Positions 1 through 9,296 of a DNA stretch of 64,000 nt are shown here, in pieces. The translations under genes were made by a program, and so were the position numbers. Positions within the stretch are counted from its first letter, which is position 1. Each line of letters opens with the position of its first letter. The notes under the pieces were generated by a model. The model was not told the DNA's origin. It was given only the letters and a program-made list of their open reading frames with translations, and searched no databases. Source of the DNA: Stenotrophomonas maltophilia (lineage in GTDB: Bacteria; Pseudomonadota; Gammaproteobacteria; Xanthomonadales; Xanthomonadaceae). The stretch spans positions 1 to 64,000 of the forward strand of contig NZ_RAUX01000018.1 of assembly GCF_013464485.1 (NCBI RefSeq), written 5' to 3'.

Positions 1-188
1 AAGCGCGGGCGGCCATCGGCCTGGTAGCCGTCGGGCAGGCAGTAGCTGCAACGGAAGTTGCAGGCTTCGGTCAACGAAAGGCGCAGGTACGGAAAGCTGC
101 GTCCGAAACCGTCGGTGAGTTGGCGGGGATGATCTGCCAGTGCGCCCTCACCTACCGGCTCTGGCGCCCGAATGAGCTCGGCTGACAT
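1..188 (-). CDS. moaA: GTP 3',8-cyclase MoaA (N-terminal part, runs off the window)
   Basis: Only the first 62 or so codons are in the window. The protein reads [11 protein letters not shown] and then reaches the radical-SAM cluster motif CNFRCSYC (CxxxCxxC), followed by LPDGY as in MoaA. The family opens GTP to start molybdenum cofactor synthesis in the cytoplasm. The start is an ATG whose complement is 186-188. It lies just downstream of and in line with a molybdopterin oxidoreductase gene that would consume the cofactor, so the two may be co-transcribed. The call rests on the iron-sulfur motif and context; another radical-SAM enzyme cannot be fully excluded from so short a piece. Confidence 0.85.
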   Translation of the reverse strand, partial: MSAELIRAPEPVGEGALADHPRQLTDGFGRSFPYLRLSLTEACNFRCSYCLPDGYQADGRPR

Positions 189-219
189 TCTTAGTCCTCC
201 CTACGACATGCCGGCGCAA

Positions 220-2493
220 TCACTGTGAAATGACCACCCTGACCGGGATCGACTTCGCCGCGGGGGTACCACTGATGCGATCGAAGTAATCCAGAGGTAG
301 CAGTGGATTGAGTTCAGGGTAGTAGCCCGCAATCGCGCCACGCGGCATCGGATAGTCAAGCACAGTCAACCCATCGACCCGCCGGCAGACGCCATCACTG
401 GAGATCGTCTCGAGGCTCACCTGTTCCTCCTTCCCAATCCCTCGTGCTACTCGATCTTCCAGGTTCATGAAGAGGATCATTCGATCGTTATACACACCGC
501 GATAGCGATCGTTGTAGCTGTAGATTGTCGTGTTGTACTGGTCATGGGAGCGAACCGTGGCCAGCCGAAGCATAGTGGGATCCTCGACCAGGTCGTTCAC
601 TTCAAGACCCGGCAACACCAGAATATTGGCCTTCCCGTTAGGTGTCGGCCACTCACGGCGGCGCGGCGGAATGTCCAAGTGGAAGCCACGCGGCGCCTGG
701 ATCCGTTCATTGAAGTCTGCGTAGATGCTGGGATAGACCGCCGCGATCAGCTCACGAACATGGTTGTAATCGTGCATGCAAGCTGCCCAGTCGACCTTGC
801 TGTCCGGCAGTGTTGCCATTGCCATGCGGCACACGATCTCAACTTCCGGAAGAACATGTTCACTCACAGGCTCCAGTACTCCACGGGATGCGGTGACATT
901 CGACATGGCATCCTCAATGGTGACAAACTGCTCACCCAGCGGGGTATGGATCCACTCCGAGCGCGCCACCACCGGTAGGATCAGCGCCTCCTTGCCATGC
1001 ACTAGGTGGCCACGGTTGAGTTTGGTGGCGATGCCAACCGTAAGCTCAAGACCACGCATTGCCCTGTAGGCAATTTCGGTATCAGGAACAGCATGGATGA
1101 AGTTCCCGCCCATGCCGATGAAGACCTTGGCGGTTCCAGCCAGCATCGCCTCAATAGACTCAACCACATGGTGCCCATGTTCGCGCGGCGGTTCGAACCC
1201 GAACACGTCGCGAACTTGGTCCAGGTAGCGTTGCGTCGGCTTCTCATCAATGCCGACGGTACGGTCGCCTTGCACGTTGGAATGGCCGCGAATAGGAGCA
1301 ATGCCCGCCCCGGGCTTTCCGAAGTTGCCGCGCAGCATCAGCAGATTGGCAACCTGCTGCAAAAGGCGAGATCCTTGCTGGTGCTGGGTCAGGCCCATGC
1401 CATAGCAGATAATGGTCGCACGGGAACGGATGTAGATCTCTGCACAACGCAGAATCTGCTCCTTCTTGATCCCGGACACTTGGACGATCTGGCTCCACTC
1501 CAGGGACATCACTTCTTCACGCAATGCCTCCAGCCCGACGGTGTGCTCGGTCAGGAATTCGTGATCGAGAACAGACTCGCCGGCCGCTTCCCGCTCGAAC
1601 ATAGCCTTCATGATGCCCTTGATCAGGGCCAGGTCACCGCCGATGCGAATGTGTACAAATTCACTGGAAATCTCGGTGGAGCCAAACGTGGCCATCTGCA
1701 CGACGTCCTGGGGCTCGGCAAAGCGAATCAGCGCACGTTCCGGCATAGGATTGACCGCGACAATTGGAGCATTACGCTTCCGCGCCTCCACCAAGTTGGA
1801 CATCATTCGTGGTGAGTTGGTGCCTGTGTTCTGGCCGATGACGAAGATGGCCTCAGCATGCTCAAAGTCATCGAGCACGATAGTGCCCTTGCCGACACCA
1901 ATTGCCGGCGGCAACCCCCGGCTGGTCGGCTCGTGGCACATGTTCGAGCAGTCCGGGAAGTTGTTGGTTCCGAACTCGCGCACGAAGATCGAGTACAGGA
2001 ACGCGGCTTCGTTCGGCGTCCTCCCCGAGGTGTAGAACTCAGCCTCATGCGGGCTGGACAGGGCCTGCAGGTGTCGCCCGATCAGCGCGAAGGCCTCATC
2101 CCAGCTACAAGGAACGTAATGGTCGGATACCGGGTCATATCGCATCGGCTCGGTCAATCGACCCTGCATCTCCAGCCAATAGTCGGACTGCGCCATCAGC
2201 TCCTGGACAGTGTGCTCCGCGAAGAACTCACGCGTGGCGCGATGCTTGGTTGCCTCCCATGCCAAGGCCTTCGCACCGTTTTCGCAGAACTCCAGCTTCT
2301 TGGTGTGATCTGCATCCGGGAAAGCGCAACTGGGGCACTTGAATCCCCCAGGCTGATTCATCGACAAAAGCGCTTTAGATCCCTTGGCAATGACGCTCTG
2401 CTGCATCAGAACCTTGGCGGTTGCACCGGCGGCACCCCAACCACCGGCAGGATGGTCGTAGGCTTTGTAACGGGGGATCTTCTGCTCTGACAT
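220..2493 (-). CDS. FdhF/YdeP-family molybdopterin oxidoreductase (formate-dehydrogenase-like)
   Basis: About 757 aa, the usual length for the YdeP branch of formate-dehydrogenase-like enzymes. The start at 2493 (MSEQKIPRY) is chosen over an upstream extension because the conserved part begins here with YDHPAGGWGA. Near residue 50 it has GGFKCPSCAFPD, the reduced cysteine motif of this family rather than a full four-cysteine ferredoxin motif. It also has CSNMCHEPTSRGL near the molybdenum site and QNTGTNSPRM and RGHSNVQG cofactor-binding stretches. The family is cytoplasmic; its physiological substrate is not settled (E. coli YdeP is tied to acid resistance). moaA downstream and fdhD on the other side supply cofactor synthesis and sulfuration. 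Confidence 0.88.
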   Translation of the reverse strand: MSEQKIPRYKAYDHPAGGWGAAGATAKVLMQQSVIAKGSKALLSMNQPGGFKCPSCAFPDADHTKKLEFCENGAKALAWEATKHRATREFFAEHTVQELMAQSDYWLEMQGRLTEPMRYDPVSDHYVPCSWDEAFALIGRHLQALSSPHEAEFYTSGRTPNEAAFLYSIFVREFGTNNFPDCSNMCHEPTSRGLPPAIGVGKGTIVLDDFEHAEAIFVIGQNTGTNSPRMMSNLVEARKRNAPIVAVNPMPERALIRFAEPQDVVQMATFGSTEISSEFVHIRIGGDLALIKGIMKAMFEREAAGESVLDHEFLTEHTVGLEALREEVMSLEWSQIVQVSGIKKEQILRCAEIYIRSRATIICYGMGLTQHQQGSRLLQQVANLLMLRGNFGKPGAGIAPIRGHSNVQGDRTVGIDEKPTQRYLDQVRDVFGFEPPREHGHHVVESIEAMLAGTAKVFIGMGGNFIHAVPDTEIAYRAMRGLELTVGIATKLNRGHLVHGKEALILPVVARSEWIHTPLGEQFVTIEDAMSNVTASRGVLEPVSEHVLPEVEIVCRMAMATLPDSKVDWAACMHDYNHVRELIAAVYPSIYADFNERIQAPRGFHLDIPPRRREWPTPNGKANILVLPGLEVNDLVEDPTMLRLATVRSHDQYNTTIYSYNDRYRGVYNDRMILFMNLEDRVARGIGKEEQVSLETISSDGVCRRVDGLTVLDYPMPRGAIAGYYPELNPLLPLDYFDRISGTPAAKSIPVRVVISQ

Positions 2494-2970
2494 GACAGGC
2501 ACTCGCAGCATGCAATTGGGAGTGGGAAAAGTTAAGCACGCGACGGCCTCCCCTTCCACGGACAGTATGTCCACCCTGCCCAGACAAGACGTCCGGCGTA
2601 CACGCCGGGGATCGAATCGAGGCACTGGTGTCCGATACGAGTGCCTCAACGGACCCGAAGCGCTCATCCTGGCCCTCACCACGAACAGGTCTTCACGCCA
2701 CCCGCCATCGATTGTAACTATCTAATTTATCGGGCGTTTTCTAGCTACAGGCACATGTAGCGGACAGGCGGGCCACAGCCCCTCGAACAGAATGTCGGAT
2801 CAACTCAGCCAAACTGTCCATCTGCGAACATTTGTAAATTTTGACCGCAGCGGGGTGTACGCCTTGGGATACTCTCCGCACTGTCAAACCACTAAGAAGT
2901 CCCCGACCCGAGGGACCCTGCACGCCCAGATCATCGTTACCGGCTTCCCTCCCCGCCAGGCCTCATCTCC
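2494..2970. other. Divergent intergenic region between the oxidoreductase gene and fdhD
   Basis: This 477-base gap separates two divergent genes and must hold their promoters. It contains one distinctly AT-rich stretch around 2714-2750 and another around 2829-2842. I found no convincing FNR/Anr dyad (TTGAT-N4-ATCAA) and no clear small gene. Reading frames present on both strands have no ribosome binding site or recognisable protein. Confidence 0.4.
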
Positions 2971-3831
2971 ATGCAAGCGCCCAGCCCAGTACCTGCCAAC
3001 GAGCCCTGCGGCATCGCATATCGAAGAACCCTTCGGTGGCGTGGTGGCGAGCGCGGCTCAATCATGGACAGCGTTGCCGAAGAAGTGCCTGTCGCGATGC
3101 TCTACAACGACAGTCCTTTCTCGGTGATGATGGCCAGCCCAACGGATCTGGAAGACTTTGCGCTGGGCTTTTCCATGACGGAGGGAACAATTTCTGATCC
3201 CTCCCAACTTCTCCGGATTGAAGTGAGGCCATCGCTGGAAGGCATTGAGCTGGCGATGGAAGTCACAGATAGTGCGCCCATCGTGTCAATGCCCAACGAC
3301 GCCACCCGCAACCTACCCGGGCGTAGCGGTTGCGGGCTATGTGGAGCTAGTCGACTGGAGCAAGTGCTCAGAATGCCTTTGCCAATCGACCGACCCACCA
3401 CCTACTCCGCCTTGGCGCTACGCGTAGCACTGTCCTCGCTAAAAGGGCTACAGCCAATGAACGAGGCTGCCGGCTCAACCCACGCAGCAGCATGGGTTCT
3501 CCCGGACGGAGCTATCGAAGTGGTACGCGAAGACGTGGGCAGGCACAACGCACTAGATAAGCTCATTGGTGCAATGAGGCGCTCATCGACTTCAACCAAC
3601 GAAGGTCTCGTGCTTCTATCTAGCCGTGCTAGCTACGAAATGGTGAGTAAGGCCGCCTATGCAGGCATGGCGATCGTTGCAGCGGTATCGGCACCCACAG
3701 CCTTAGCCATAGATCTCGCAAAGGCCGCAGGGATCTGTCTTGTCGGTTTCGCGCGCTCGGATGGCTTCAACATCTATTCACACCCCCAGCGCCTACTCGA
3801 TTTGGAAGCTGCACACCTAGCAGCCGTATGA
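2971..3831 (+). CDS. fdhD: Formate dehydrogenase accessory sulfurtransferase FdhD
   Basis: 286 aa, full length for FdhD. The family moves sulfur from the cysteine desulfurase IscS to the molybdenum cofactor before insertion into formate dehydrogenases. The hallmark CGLC motif is present with cysteines at residues 121 and 124, the same numbering as in E. coli FdhD. The EEVPVAMLYND start region and the VREDVGRHNALDKL nucleotide/cofactor-binding segment are also intact. It lies divergent from the FdhF/YdeP-type enzyme at 220-2493, the likely client. The start is the first ATG before the conserved region; no strong ribosome binding site decides it. Confidence 0.93.
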   Translation: MQAPSPVPANEPCGIAYRRTLRWRGGERGSIMDSVAEEVPVAMLYNDSPFSVMMASPTDLEDFALGFSMTEGTISDPSQLLRIEVRPSLEGIELAMEVTDSAPIVSMPNDATRNLPGRSGCGLCGASRLEQVLRMPLPIDRPTTYSALALRVALSSLKGLQPMNEAAGSTHAAAWVLPDGAIEVVREDVGRHNALDKLIGAMRRSSTSTNEGLVLLSSRASYEMVSKAAYAGMAIVAAVSAPTALAIDLAKAAGICLVGFARSDGFNIYSHPQRLLDLEAAHLAAV

Positions 3832-3940
3832 CGCCAGATGACGCCTGCCGTGCAATGAGCAAGGATCTCCGCCGATGAAATTGCTAGGCACCATCGGAAC
3901 TTGAGCCGCTAGCCACCACCCACCCCCTATTGGGATCGTT

Positions 3941-5329
3941 ATGGACGCCCTCCTCCTTTCCCGAATTCAGTTCGGCTTTCTCATCAGCTTCCATGTGCTC
4001 TTCCCTGCCTTCACCATTGGCTTGGCCAGTTGGCTTGGTTTCGTGGAATGGCGCTGGCTTCGAACCCGCAACCCGGTGTGGCGGGATCTGTTCTTCTTCT
4101 GGCAGAAGATCTTTGCCGTGTCCTTCGGCATGGGCGTGGTAAGCGGTATCGTCATGGCGTTCCAGTTCGGCACAAACTGGCCTCGTTTGAGCCAGATCGC
4201 CGGAACCGTAATCGGCCCCCTACTGACTTACGAGGTCCTGACAGCCTTCTTCCTGGAGGCAAGTTTCCTCGGAGTGATGATGTTCGGCTGGGGGCGAGTA
4301 TCACCACGCCTGCACTTCTTTTCCACATGCATGGTCGCACTTGGAACGCTCTTTTCAACGTTCTGGATTCTTGCCTCCAACAGCTGGTTGCATACGCCTG
4401 CGGGCTACGAAATGATCAACGGAGTGGTCCATCCGGTTGACTGGTTCGAGGTTGTGTTCAATCCATCGTTCCCCTATCGACTGGCCCATATGGCAATAGG
4501 GTCATTCATAACAACCTGCTTCGTGGTGGGTGGTGTTGGCGCCTGGTACCTGCGGCGTAAGGAGCACGTCGAAGCCGGCCGCAAGATGCTTGGGGCGGCT
4601 GTGATATTTGCGGCCATTACCGTTCCTGTTCAGATTTTCGTGGGTGACATGCATGGTCTGAACACCCTCAAGCACCAGCCGATGAAGATCGCAGCGGTAG
4701 AGGCTCACTGGCATCAGGGCCAAGAAGGTGAAGGAGTTCCGCTGGTCGTCTTCGCTGTACCAAATGAGAAGGAAGAGCGGAACGATCTTGAGATCGCGAT
4801 TCCGCGTGTTGGCAGCCTCATCCTGACTCACTCCATGGATGGAACCTTCGCACCGCTGACATCCGTACCGGCGAGCGAACGACCTCCGGTCACGCCTGTG
4901 TTCTTCGCATTCCGGATCATGGTTGGGATAGGCACCCTCATGCTACTGCTCGCCTGGCTTTCTGCTTTCACCCTGGCCCGCCGTAAGCTGTTCGATTCCG
5001 GGGCCCTGCTGCGCGCTTGGAACTGGATGCTTCCAAGTGGGTTCGTTGCTTTGGTGGCCGGCTGGTTTGTCACCGAGATGGGGCGCCAGCCTTGGATTGT
5101 CTATGGCGTTTTGCGAACGGCTGATGCCGTGGGACCGCAAACGGCCTGGATGACAGCGATCTCACTCGCGGTCTATGTCGCTGGATATGCGTTCGTATTT
5201 GGTTGGGGCATCTGGTATCTGGTCAAGATCCTCCGACATGGCCCACATGCCCAAGACGGAAGTCCGTCGCTAGAGGGTGGTGATCGCACACCTGCACGGC
5301 CTATCTCGGCCGCTGATCAATCTCTCTGA
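3941..5329 (+). CDS. cydA: Cytochrome bd-type quinol oxidase subunit I (cyanide-insensitive type)
   Basis: 462 aa membrane protein with about nine hydrophobic helices. CydA binds the three hemes and oxidises quinol while reducing oxygen to water. The N-terminal RIQFGFLISFHVLFPAFTIG helix carries the conserved histidine (residue 18). The length matches the short-Q-loop CIO/bd-II-like class (about 460-490 aa). The start ATG follows TATTGGGATCGTT. cydB follows after 11 bases, so they form one operon. It sits next to the formate-dehydrogenase-like cluster, which would allow electrons to pass to oxygen, though no coupling is shown here. Confidence 0.92.
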   Translation: MDALLLSRIQFGFLISFHVLFPAFTIGLASWLGFVEWRWLRTRNPVWRDLFFFWQKIFAVSFGMGVVSGIVMAFQFGTNWPRLSQIAGTVIGPLLTYEVLTAFFLEASFLGVMMFGWGRVSPRLHFFSTCMVALGTLFSTFWILASNSWLHTPAGYEMINGVVHPVDWFEVVFNPSFPYRLAHMAIGSFITTCFVVGGVGAWYLRRKEHVEAGRKMLGAAVIFAAITVPVQIFVGDMHGLNTLKHQPMKIAAVEAHWHQGQEGEGVPLVVFAVPNEKEERNDLEIAIPRVGSLILTHSMDGTFAPLTSVPASERPPVTPVFFAFRIMVGIGTLMLLLAWLSAFTLARRKLFDSGALLRAWNWMLPSGFVALVAGWFVTEMGRQPWIVYGVLRTADAVGPQTAWMTAISLAVYVAGYAFVFGWGIWYLVKILRHGPHAQDGSPSLEGGDRTPARPISAADQSL

Positions 5330-5340
5330 GGAACGCTGAC

Positions 5341-6354
5341 ATGGACTCGATGACCTGGTTGCCCATCGCCTGGTTCGCCGTCATCAGCTTCGGCGTCCTG
5401 ATGTACGTCGTCCTCGACGGCTTCGTACTCGGTATTGGCATTCTCGCGCCCTTTGCCGAGGATGAAGAGCAGCTCGATGTGATGATGAACACCGCTGCCC
5501 CAATATGGGATGGCAACGAAACCTGGCTGGTGCTCGGCGGAGCCGGATTGCTAGCAGCGTTTCCAACAGCCTATGCAGCGCTTCTTTCGGCCCTGTATCT
5601 TCCAGTACTTCTGCTGCTTGTATCATTGGTTTTCCGGGGGGTCGCCTTTGAGTTCAGGTTCAAAGCCCATCGCTCCAAGAGGCTTTGGAGCGTGGCTTTC
5701 GGCCTTGGCTCGCTTCTGGCCGCGTTCTCTCAAGGAGTGATTCTTGGCACGGTGGTGCAAGGCGTGCCAATGACTGGTGACACCTACGCTGGCGGGCCAT
5801 TCCTATGGTTCAGCCCCTTTGCCATGCTTACCGGAGCAGCCTTGGTTGCCGGCTACGCCTTGCTTGGAGGCACCTGGCTAATCTTGAAGACCGAGGGGCG
5901 AACCCACGCACTTGCCAGGCGCCTGACCCGCCCCCTGGTGGTCGCCGTGATCGTGGCCATGGGGCTCGTGAGCAGCTGGCTGCCGTTCCTTGATCTGCGA
6001 CTAATGACTCGCTGGTTCAGTGACGGGAATTTCTGGTGGCTGTCCCCCGTCCCCCTTCTTACGCTCGCCGTGGCAGTGGCGCTGTGGCGCGCGGAGAAAC
6101 GCCCCACTCATGATCTTGCCCCTTTCCTACTGAGCCTGTCGTTGTTTGTCCTGGGTTACCTAGGCCTCGTACTCGGCATGTGGCCGTACCTGCTCCCCCC
6201 GGCATTGACGATCTGGGATGCAGCAGCGCCAGTGTCGTCGCTTGGCTTCAGCCTGGTCGGCTTGGCGGTCATGCTTCCTGTCATCCTGGGCTACACCGCC
6301 TGGTCATACCGCGTTTTCCGCGGCAAGGTGAGTGCGAGCACGAGCTATCATTGA
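5341..6354 (+). CDS. cydB: Cytochrome bd-type quinol oxidase subunit II
   Basis: 337 aa, typical of CydB in the cyanide-insensitive class. Hydrophobic throughout, with the N-terminal VVLDGFVLGIGIL segment and PIWDGNETWLVLGGAGLLAAFP that define the family (DGNETWL is nearly invariant). CydB pairs with CydA and stabilises the di-heme site. ATG follows a GAGGAACGCTGAC ribosome binding site just after cydA stops. No small CydX-like gene was recognised downstream. The end, HEHELSSLS-free and terminating SASTSYH, is followed by an inverted repeat at 6368-6393. Confidence 0.92.
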   Translation: MDSMTWLPIAWFAVISFGVLMYVVLDGFVLGIGILAPFAEDEEQLDVMMNTAAPIWDGNETWLVLGGAGLLAAFPTAYAALLSALYLPVLLLLVSLVFRGVAFEFRFKAHRSKRLWSVAFGLGSLLAAFSQGVILGTVVQGVPMTGDTYAGGPFLWFSPFAMLTGAALVAGYALLGGTWLILKTEGRTHALARRLTRPLVVAVIVAMGLVSSWLPFLDLRLMTRWFSDGNFWWLSPVPLLTLAVAVALWRAEKRPTHDLAPFLLSLSLFVLGYLGLVLGMWPYLLPPALTIWDAAAPVSSLGFSLVGLAVMLPVILGYTAWSYRVFRGKVSASTSYH

Positions 6355-6367
6355 GCGTGATATGCCG

Positions 6368-6393
6368 CCCATTCGCCTGAAGTGGAGAATGGG
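6368..6393. terminator. Inverted repeat downstream of cydB, possible terminator
   Basis: CCCATTC (6368-6374) and GAATGGG (6387-6393) form a 7-bp perfect stem with a 12-base loop 14 bases after the cydB stop. There is no T tract, so it is at best a weak or Rho-assisted terminator. The remaining sequence to 6595 holds no recognisable gene. Confidence 0.35.
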
Positions 6394-6595
6394 CTCAACT
6401 AAAGCCCGGAAAGGGCGAGTGGGTTCGGTGGCGGCCGACTCATGAACTGAATGTCACTGGACTATCTTCAGCTAAGCCGAAGGTCAAATGCCACCGCCTC
6501 TGGCCCTCGACTTGACTCAATCAGTTAGCCAATACGCCCGGCCTCCCAGAATCGTGTATCGCCCTAAGACACACAGGATGTGATGAGTGGGGCCT

Positions 6596-7363
6596 TCAGC
6601 CGACCCTGAATCGTATGCCTTCGGATCGAACTGACTTGAAGGAAAGTCGATGATTCACGGTGAGGTGGTAGAAGAACGCCTCACACCAACGAAGTCGCCT
6701 AGAAAGAAGGACTACATCATGTATGGGGCCGCTACGAGATAGCCACCTGACAAGAGTGAGTGGGTCCCTTCCCGACAGCATGGGGCTAAGTAGCTCAACA
6801 GTAGAGCCTCTGGCCAACGTGCAAACCCACGGCCGTACGGATCTTAACCATAGGTGGAAGCCCTCCCGCTCAAGCCTACGCCTTTCAGCAAGCTCCGCTC
6901 TGAGCTGACGCCGGCGAACTTGGCGGGCTATCTCCAAGTGTGGCGAGTACTCCCCCTTGCCATGATAGGCAACCTTCAGGACGTAGCCCCGGGCCCTGGT
7001 AGGAATCGGTGAGTACGAAGCTCGAACACGCGCAAAGAAGTACCCCGCGAAAACGGCAGTTGCGACGAGAACAACATGAAGTTCGCTCGGGGCGATACGG
7101 TATCCACTCGCGGTGAAGAACTGGACGCAAACAAGTCCATCACAACCCGTAGGAATCAACGTTCGATACAACGTCGTCCCGGGAACATACAAGAGAAAAA
7201 TGAAGCCATAGGCGCACCATTTCCAGCAATGAACTCGCTGATCCAGCACCGGCTCCCAACTGAGCTCTCTTTTGGGGCGGCGCAGAACGTAAGCGCCAAT
7301 GAAGAGCAGCGAAGGAACGCCCAATAGCAGCAGCAGGTCGATGATCTTCTGAATTGAGTACAT
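6596..7363 (-). CDS. Hypothetical membrane protein
   Basis: 255 aa from the ATG at 7363 (MYSIQKIIDLLLLLG). I do not recognise the family. Three hydrophobic stretches are visible: residues about 7-25, about 50-68 and about 98-115. The long C-terminal half is strongly basic and cytoplasmic-looking, with RRRQLRAELAERRRLEREG suggesting a helical or coiled stretch. A longer reading frame continues upstream to 7597 but the extra N-terminus is low-complexity and overlaps the divergent promoter region, so the shorter start is preferred. It is divergent from the orphan gene at 7625. Composition and lack of recognisable relatives fit island cargo. Confidence 0.55.
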   Translation of the reverse strand: MYSIQKIIDLLLLLGVPSLLFIGAYVLRRPKRELSWEPVLDQRVHCWKWCAYGFIFLLYVPGTTLYRTLIPTGCDGLVCVQFFTASGYRIAPSELHVVLVATAVFAGYFFARVRASYSPIPTRARGYVLKVAYHGKGEYSPHLEIARQVRRRQLRAELAERRRLEREGFHLWLRSVRPWVCTLARGSTVELLSPMLSGRDPLTLVRWLSRSGPIHDVVLLSRRLRWCEAFFYHLTVNHRLSFKSVRSEGIRFRVG

Positions 7364-7624
7364 GGCAGGGTACTTAGAACGTCGCTCCGGAGCTCCTGGG
7401 CAAACGGGATGCCATCGACTGGATTCGTGGCCGGGACGACCCGCCAGGAGTCTGGACAGGGCTGTATCGGCCGCGCGACATGGAACTTGAACCACTGATT
7501 CGTCCATGCTCAATGGCCTACTCGCGCTCCTCGGCATAGCACGGCTCCCCAAAGAACCTAGAACACCGCTGGAGGAAGCGACGGGACTTTCACTCACAAC
7601 TCCAGCGCAGCCACGGACAGCAGT

Positions 7625-8485
7625 GTGGCGATATCTGAAGATCAGATAGACGCGGACTCGCCTCGCTGCTATGCTGGTGAGCTAGGCGAGCGATCTGAGA
7701 GACAAGTGGCCTATGTTGTCACCCAACCGACCCTCATTTCGCATTGGCCAGAGTTGGACGATTTCGTTCGTTCAATCGGCCCGTTCTTAGCCTGCGCCTG
7801 GTGCGCACTGGAGCGCTCAAGGACCGTAAGCGGGCCTGTTGCCGCCGAGGGCTTGGCCTCAGCCGCACTCGATACGCTTGCCTCACTTCGCGTACTGCAG
7901 CGCATTCCCATCGCAGCCCCCAATTCCGGGGCGAGGTCCTTGTATGAGCCTCTGGCATGGACCTATCAGGCCGCTTGGTCACGTCAGGACGTGAGTCTGG
8001 AGGCCAGGTTGACCAGTACGCTTACCCGATGGGCTGCCGAATGCCCGTCCACTGCCAAACGGACCTTGGGAACCTCGCTCGCAGAGAGCGAAGCCCGTGC
8101 ATACCTGGCCAACCTGCTACGCAAGTATCGGCTATCTCCCACGCTGGGCAATGGCCTGAGATCGACCCAGCTCCCGGAGTGGAATGCACTGAGCTTGGGA
8201 CGCAAGAGGTATGTACTGTGGGCCGGCATGCGCAACGTTGCGTCGGAGTTCCTGAAAGCTGATCTGGACGAGGAGGCCGCCCGTCGGGTACTTGATCGAG
8301 AGATCAGCAGGAGATGCACTTGGCTCGTTAGCCGAGTTCAATCGGGAGCACTTGGCCCGACTGACTTTTGCTTCGTGCCAGGCCATGGCTGGCGTCAGCC
8401 GTTGATCTTGGACGTGGCAATGGAGACGTTTATCCCTCTGGGCAGACAGTACTGGCTGCAGCCAAGTAGCGACTGGAGGCTTTAG
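7625..8485 (+). CDS. Hypothetical protein
   Basis: 286 aa from a GTG start (MAISEDQIDADS). No family, signal peptide or membrane helix is recognised. The C-terminal half contains a coherent globular segment (LPEWNALSLGRKRYVLWAGMR then DEEAARRVLDREISRR) and ends in WLQPSSDWRL. It looks like a real gene because the frame is long and the composition normal for the surrounding island, while competing frames are shorter. It is divergent from the membrane protein at 6596-7363, with about 260 bases between them for promoters. Function unknown. Confidence 0.5.
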   Translation: MAISEDQIDADSPRCYAGELGERSERQVAYVVTQPTLISHWPELDDFVRSIGPFLACAWCALERSRTVSGPVAAEGLASAALDTLASLRVLQRIPIAAPNSGARSLYEPLAWTYQAAWSRQDVSLEARLTSTLTRWAAECPSTAKRTLGTSLAESEARAYLANLLRKYRLSPTLGNGLRSTQLPEWNALSLGRKRYVLWAGMRNVASEFLKADLDEEAARRVLDREISRRCTWLVSRVQSGALGPTDFCFVPGHGWRQPLILDVAMETFIPLGRQYWLQPSSDWRL

Positions 8486-8640
8486 CGGATACTCTCCGCG
8501 CCGCGTCCACTAGTGGGCGCGCGACCCAGCGAATCCGGTGTCAGCGGTCGACTAGATCGCGTAGGTATCGGTGGCGCCAATAGCCAGGGCTGGCCTTGAA
8601 CGACTGATGAGCTCGCCACGCGTTTGATCTGGAAGGGCAA

Positions 8641-9201
8641 CTACGAGCGCAGTCCCTGTGCCCATTGCTGCAGGAAATCCTCCTGGACAGCGGTCTCGAT
8701 GGCACCCGGCCTGACACGTCGCACCGAGCCAATGGCAGCCTGCGCTGTTCGCTCAGCCCCTGACTGCAGTAGAAGCATCGCTGCGACAGTGCCGGCTCGC
8801 CCCAGCCCACCCTTGCAGTGGACCACAATGCGCAGGCCCGAATGCAAACTCCGAACGAGCATTGACCCCAGTACTGGCCATCGTTCGAGCAACCTCTGGT
8901 CAGGTGCTGCGCCATCCGTGATTGGAAGGCCATGCCATGAGATGCCCTGCCCTTCAACCACTTGAGGCAAGCACTCGATCCGCAACTCACTGAACTCCCA
9001 CGGCTCGAGTAGCGTGATCAGGTGGCTGGCTCCCCAACACTGAATCACAGAGACATCCACATCGATGTCTCTCGCCCATGCCCCCGTCATCGCAACTTCT
9101 TGGTACTTACCTGGCGCGAAGGTCACACCAATTGCCCCTCCCCTTTCGCCAACCGGGAGTTCCGCGATAGCTAAAGGGTGGGTCAAACTTGTTCGAATCA
9201 T
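8641..9201 (-). CDS. Protein-tyrosine/dual-specificity phosphatase-like protein
   Basis: 186 aa. The active-site loop VHCKGGLGRAGT matches the cysteine-phosphatase signature HC-x5-R-[ST/A]; the general acid may come from the LPITDGAAP loop before it. The domain resembles the small CDKN3-like/dual-specificity phosphatases. Expected role is hydrolysis of phosphotyrosine or another phosphomonoester in the cytoplasm. The ATG at 9201 is set by AGGAG seven bases upstream, so the frame extending further upstream is dismissed. It follows the HAD gene at 9297-9731 on the same strand after 95 bases, so the two phosphatases probably form an operon. No kinase partner is visible in the window. Confidence 0.8.
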   Translation of the reverse strand: MIRTSLTHPLAIAELPVGERGGAIGVTFAPGKYQEVAMTGAWARDIDVDVSVIQCWGASHLITLLEPWEFSELRIECLPQVVEGQGISWHGLPITDGAAPDQRLLERWPVLGSMLVRSLHSGLRIVVHCKGGLGRAGTVAAMLLLQSGAERTAQAAIGSVRRVRPGAIETAVQEDFLQQWAQGLRS

Positions 9202-9296
9202 GTCGGATCTCCTGAACGACAGCCCATTCCTATGCAGCAACCGGCGCTGCTGGCTGGAAGAGCTGCACCCGCCAACCCACTCACTAAGCACACCAA

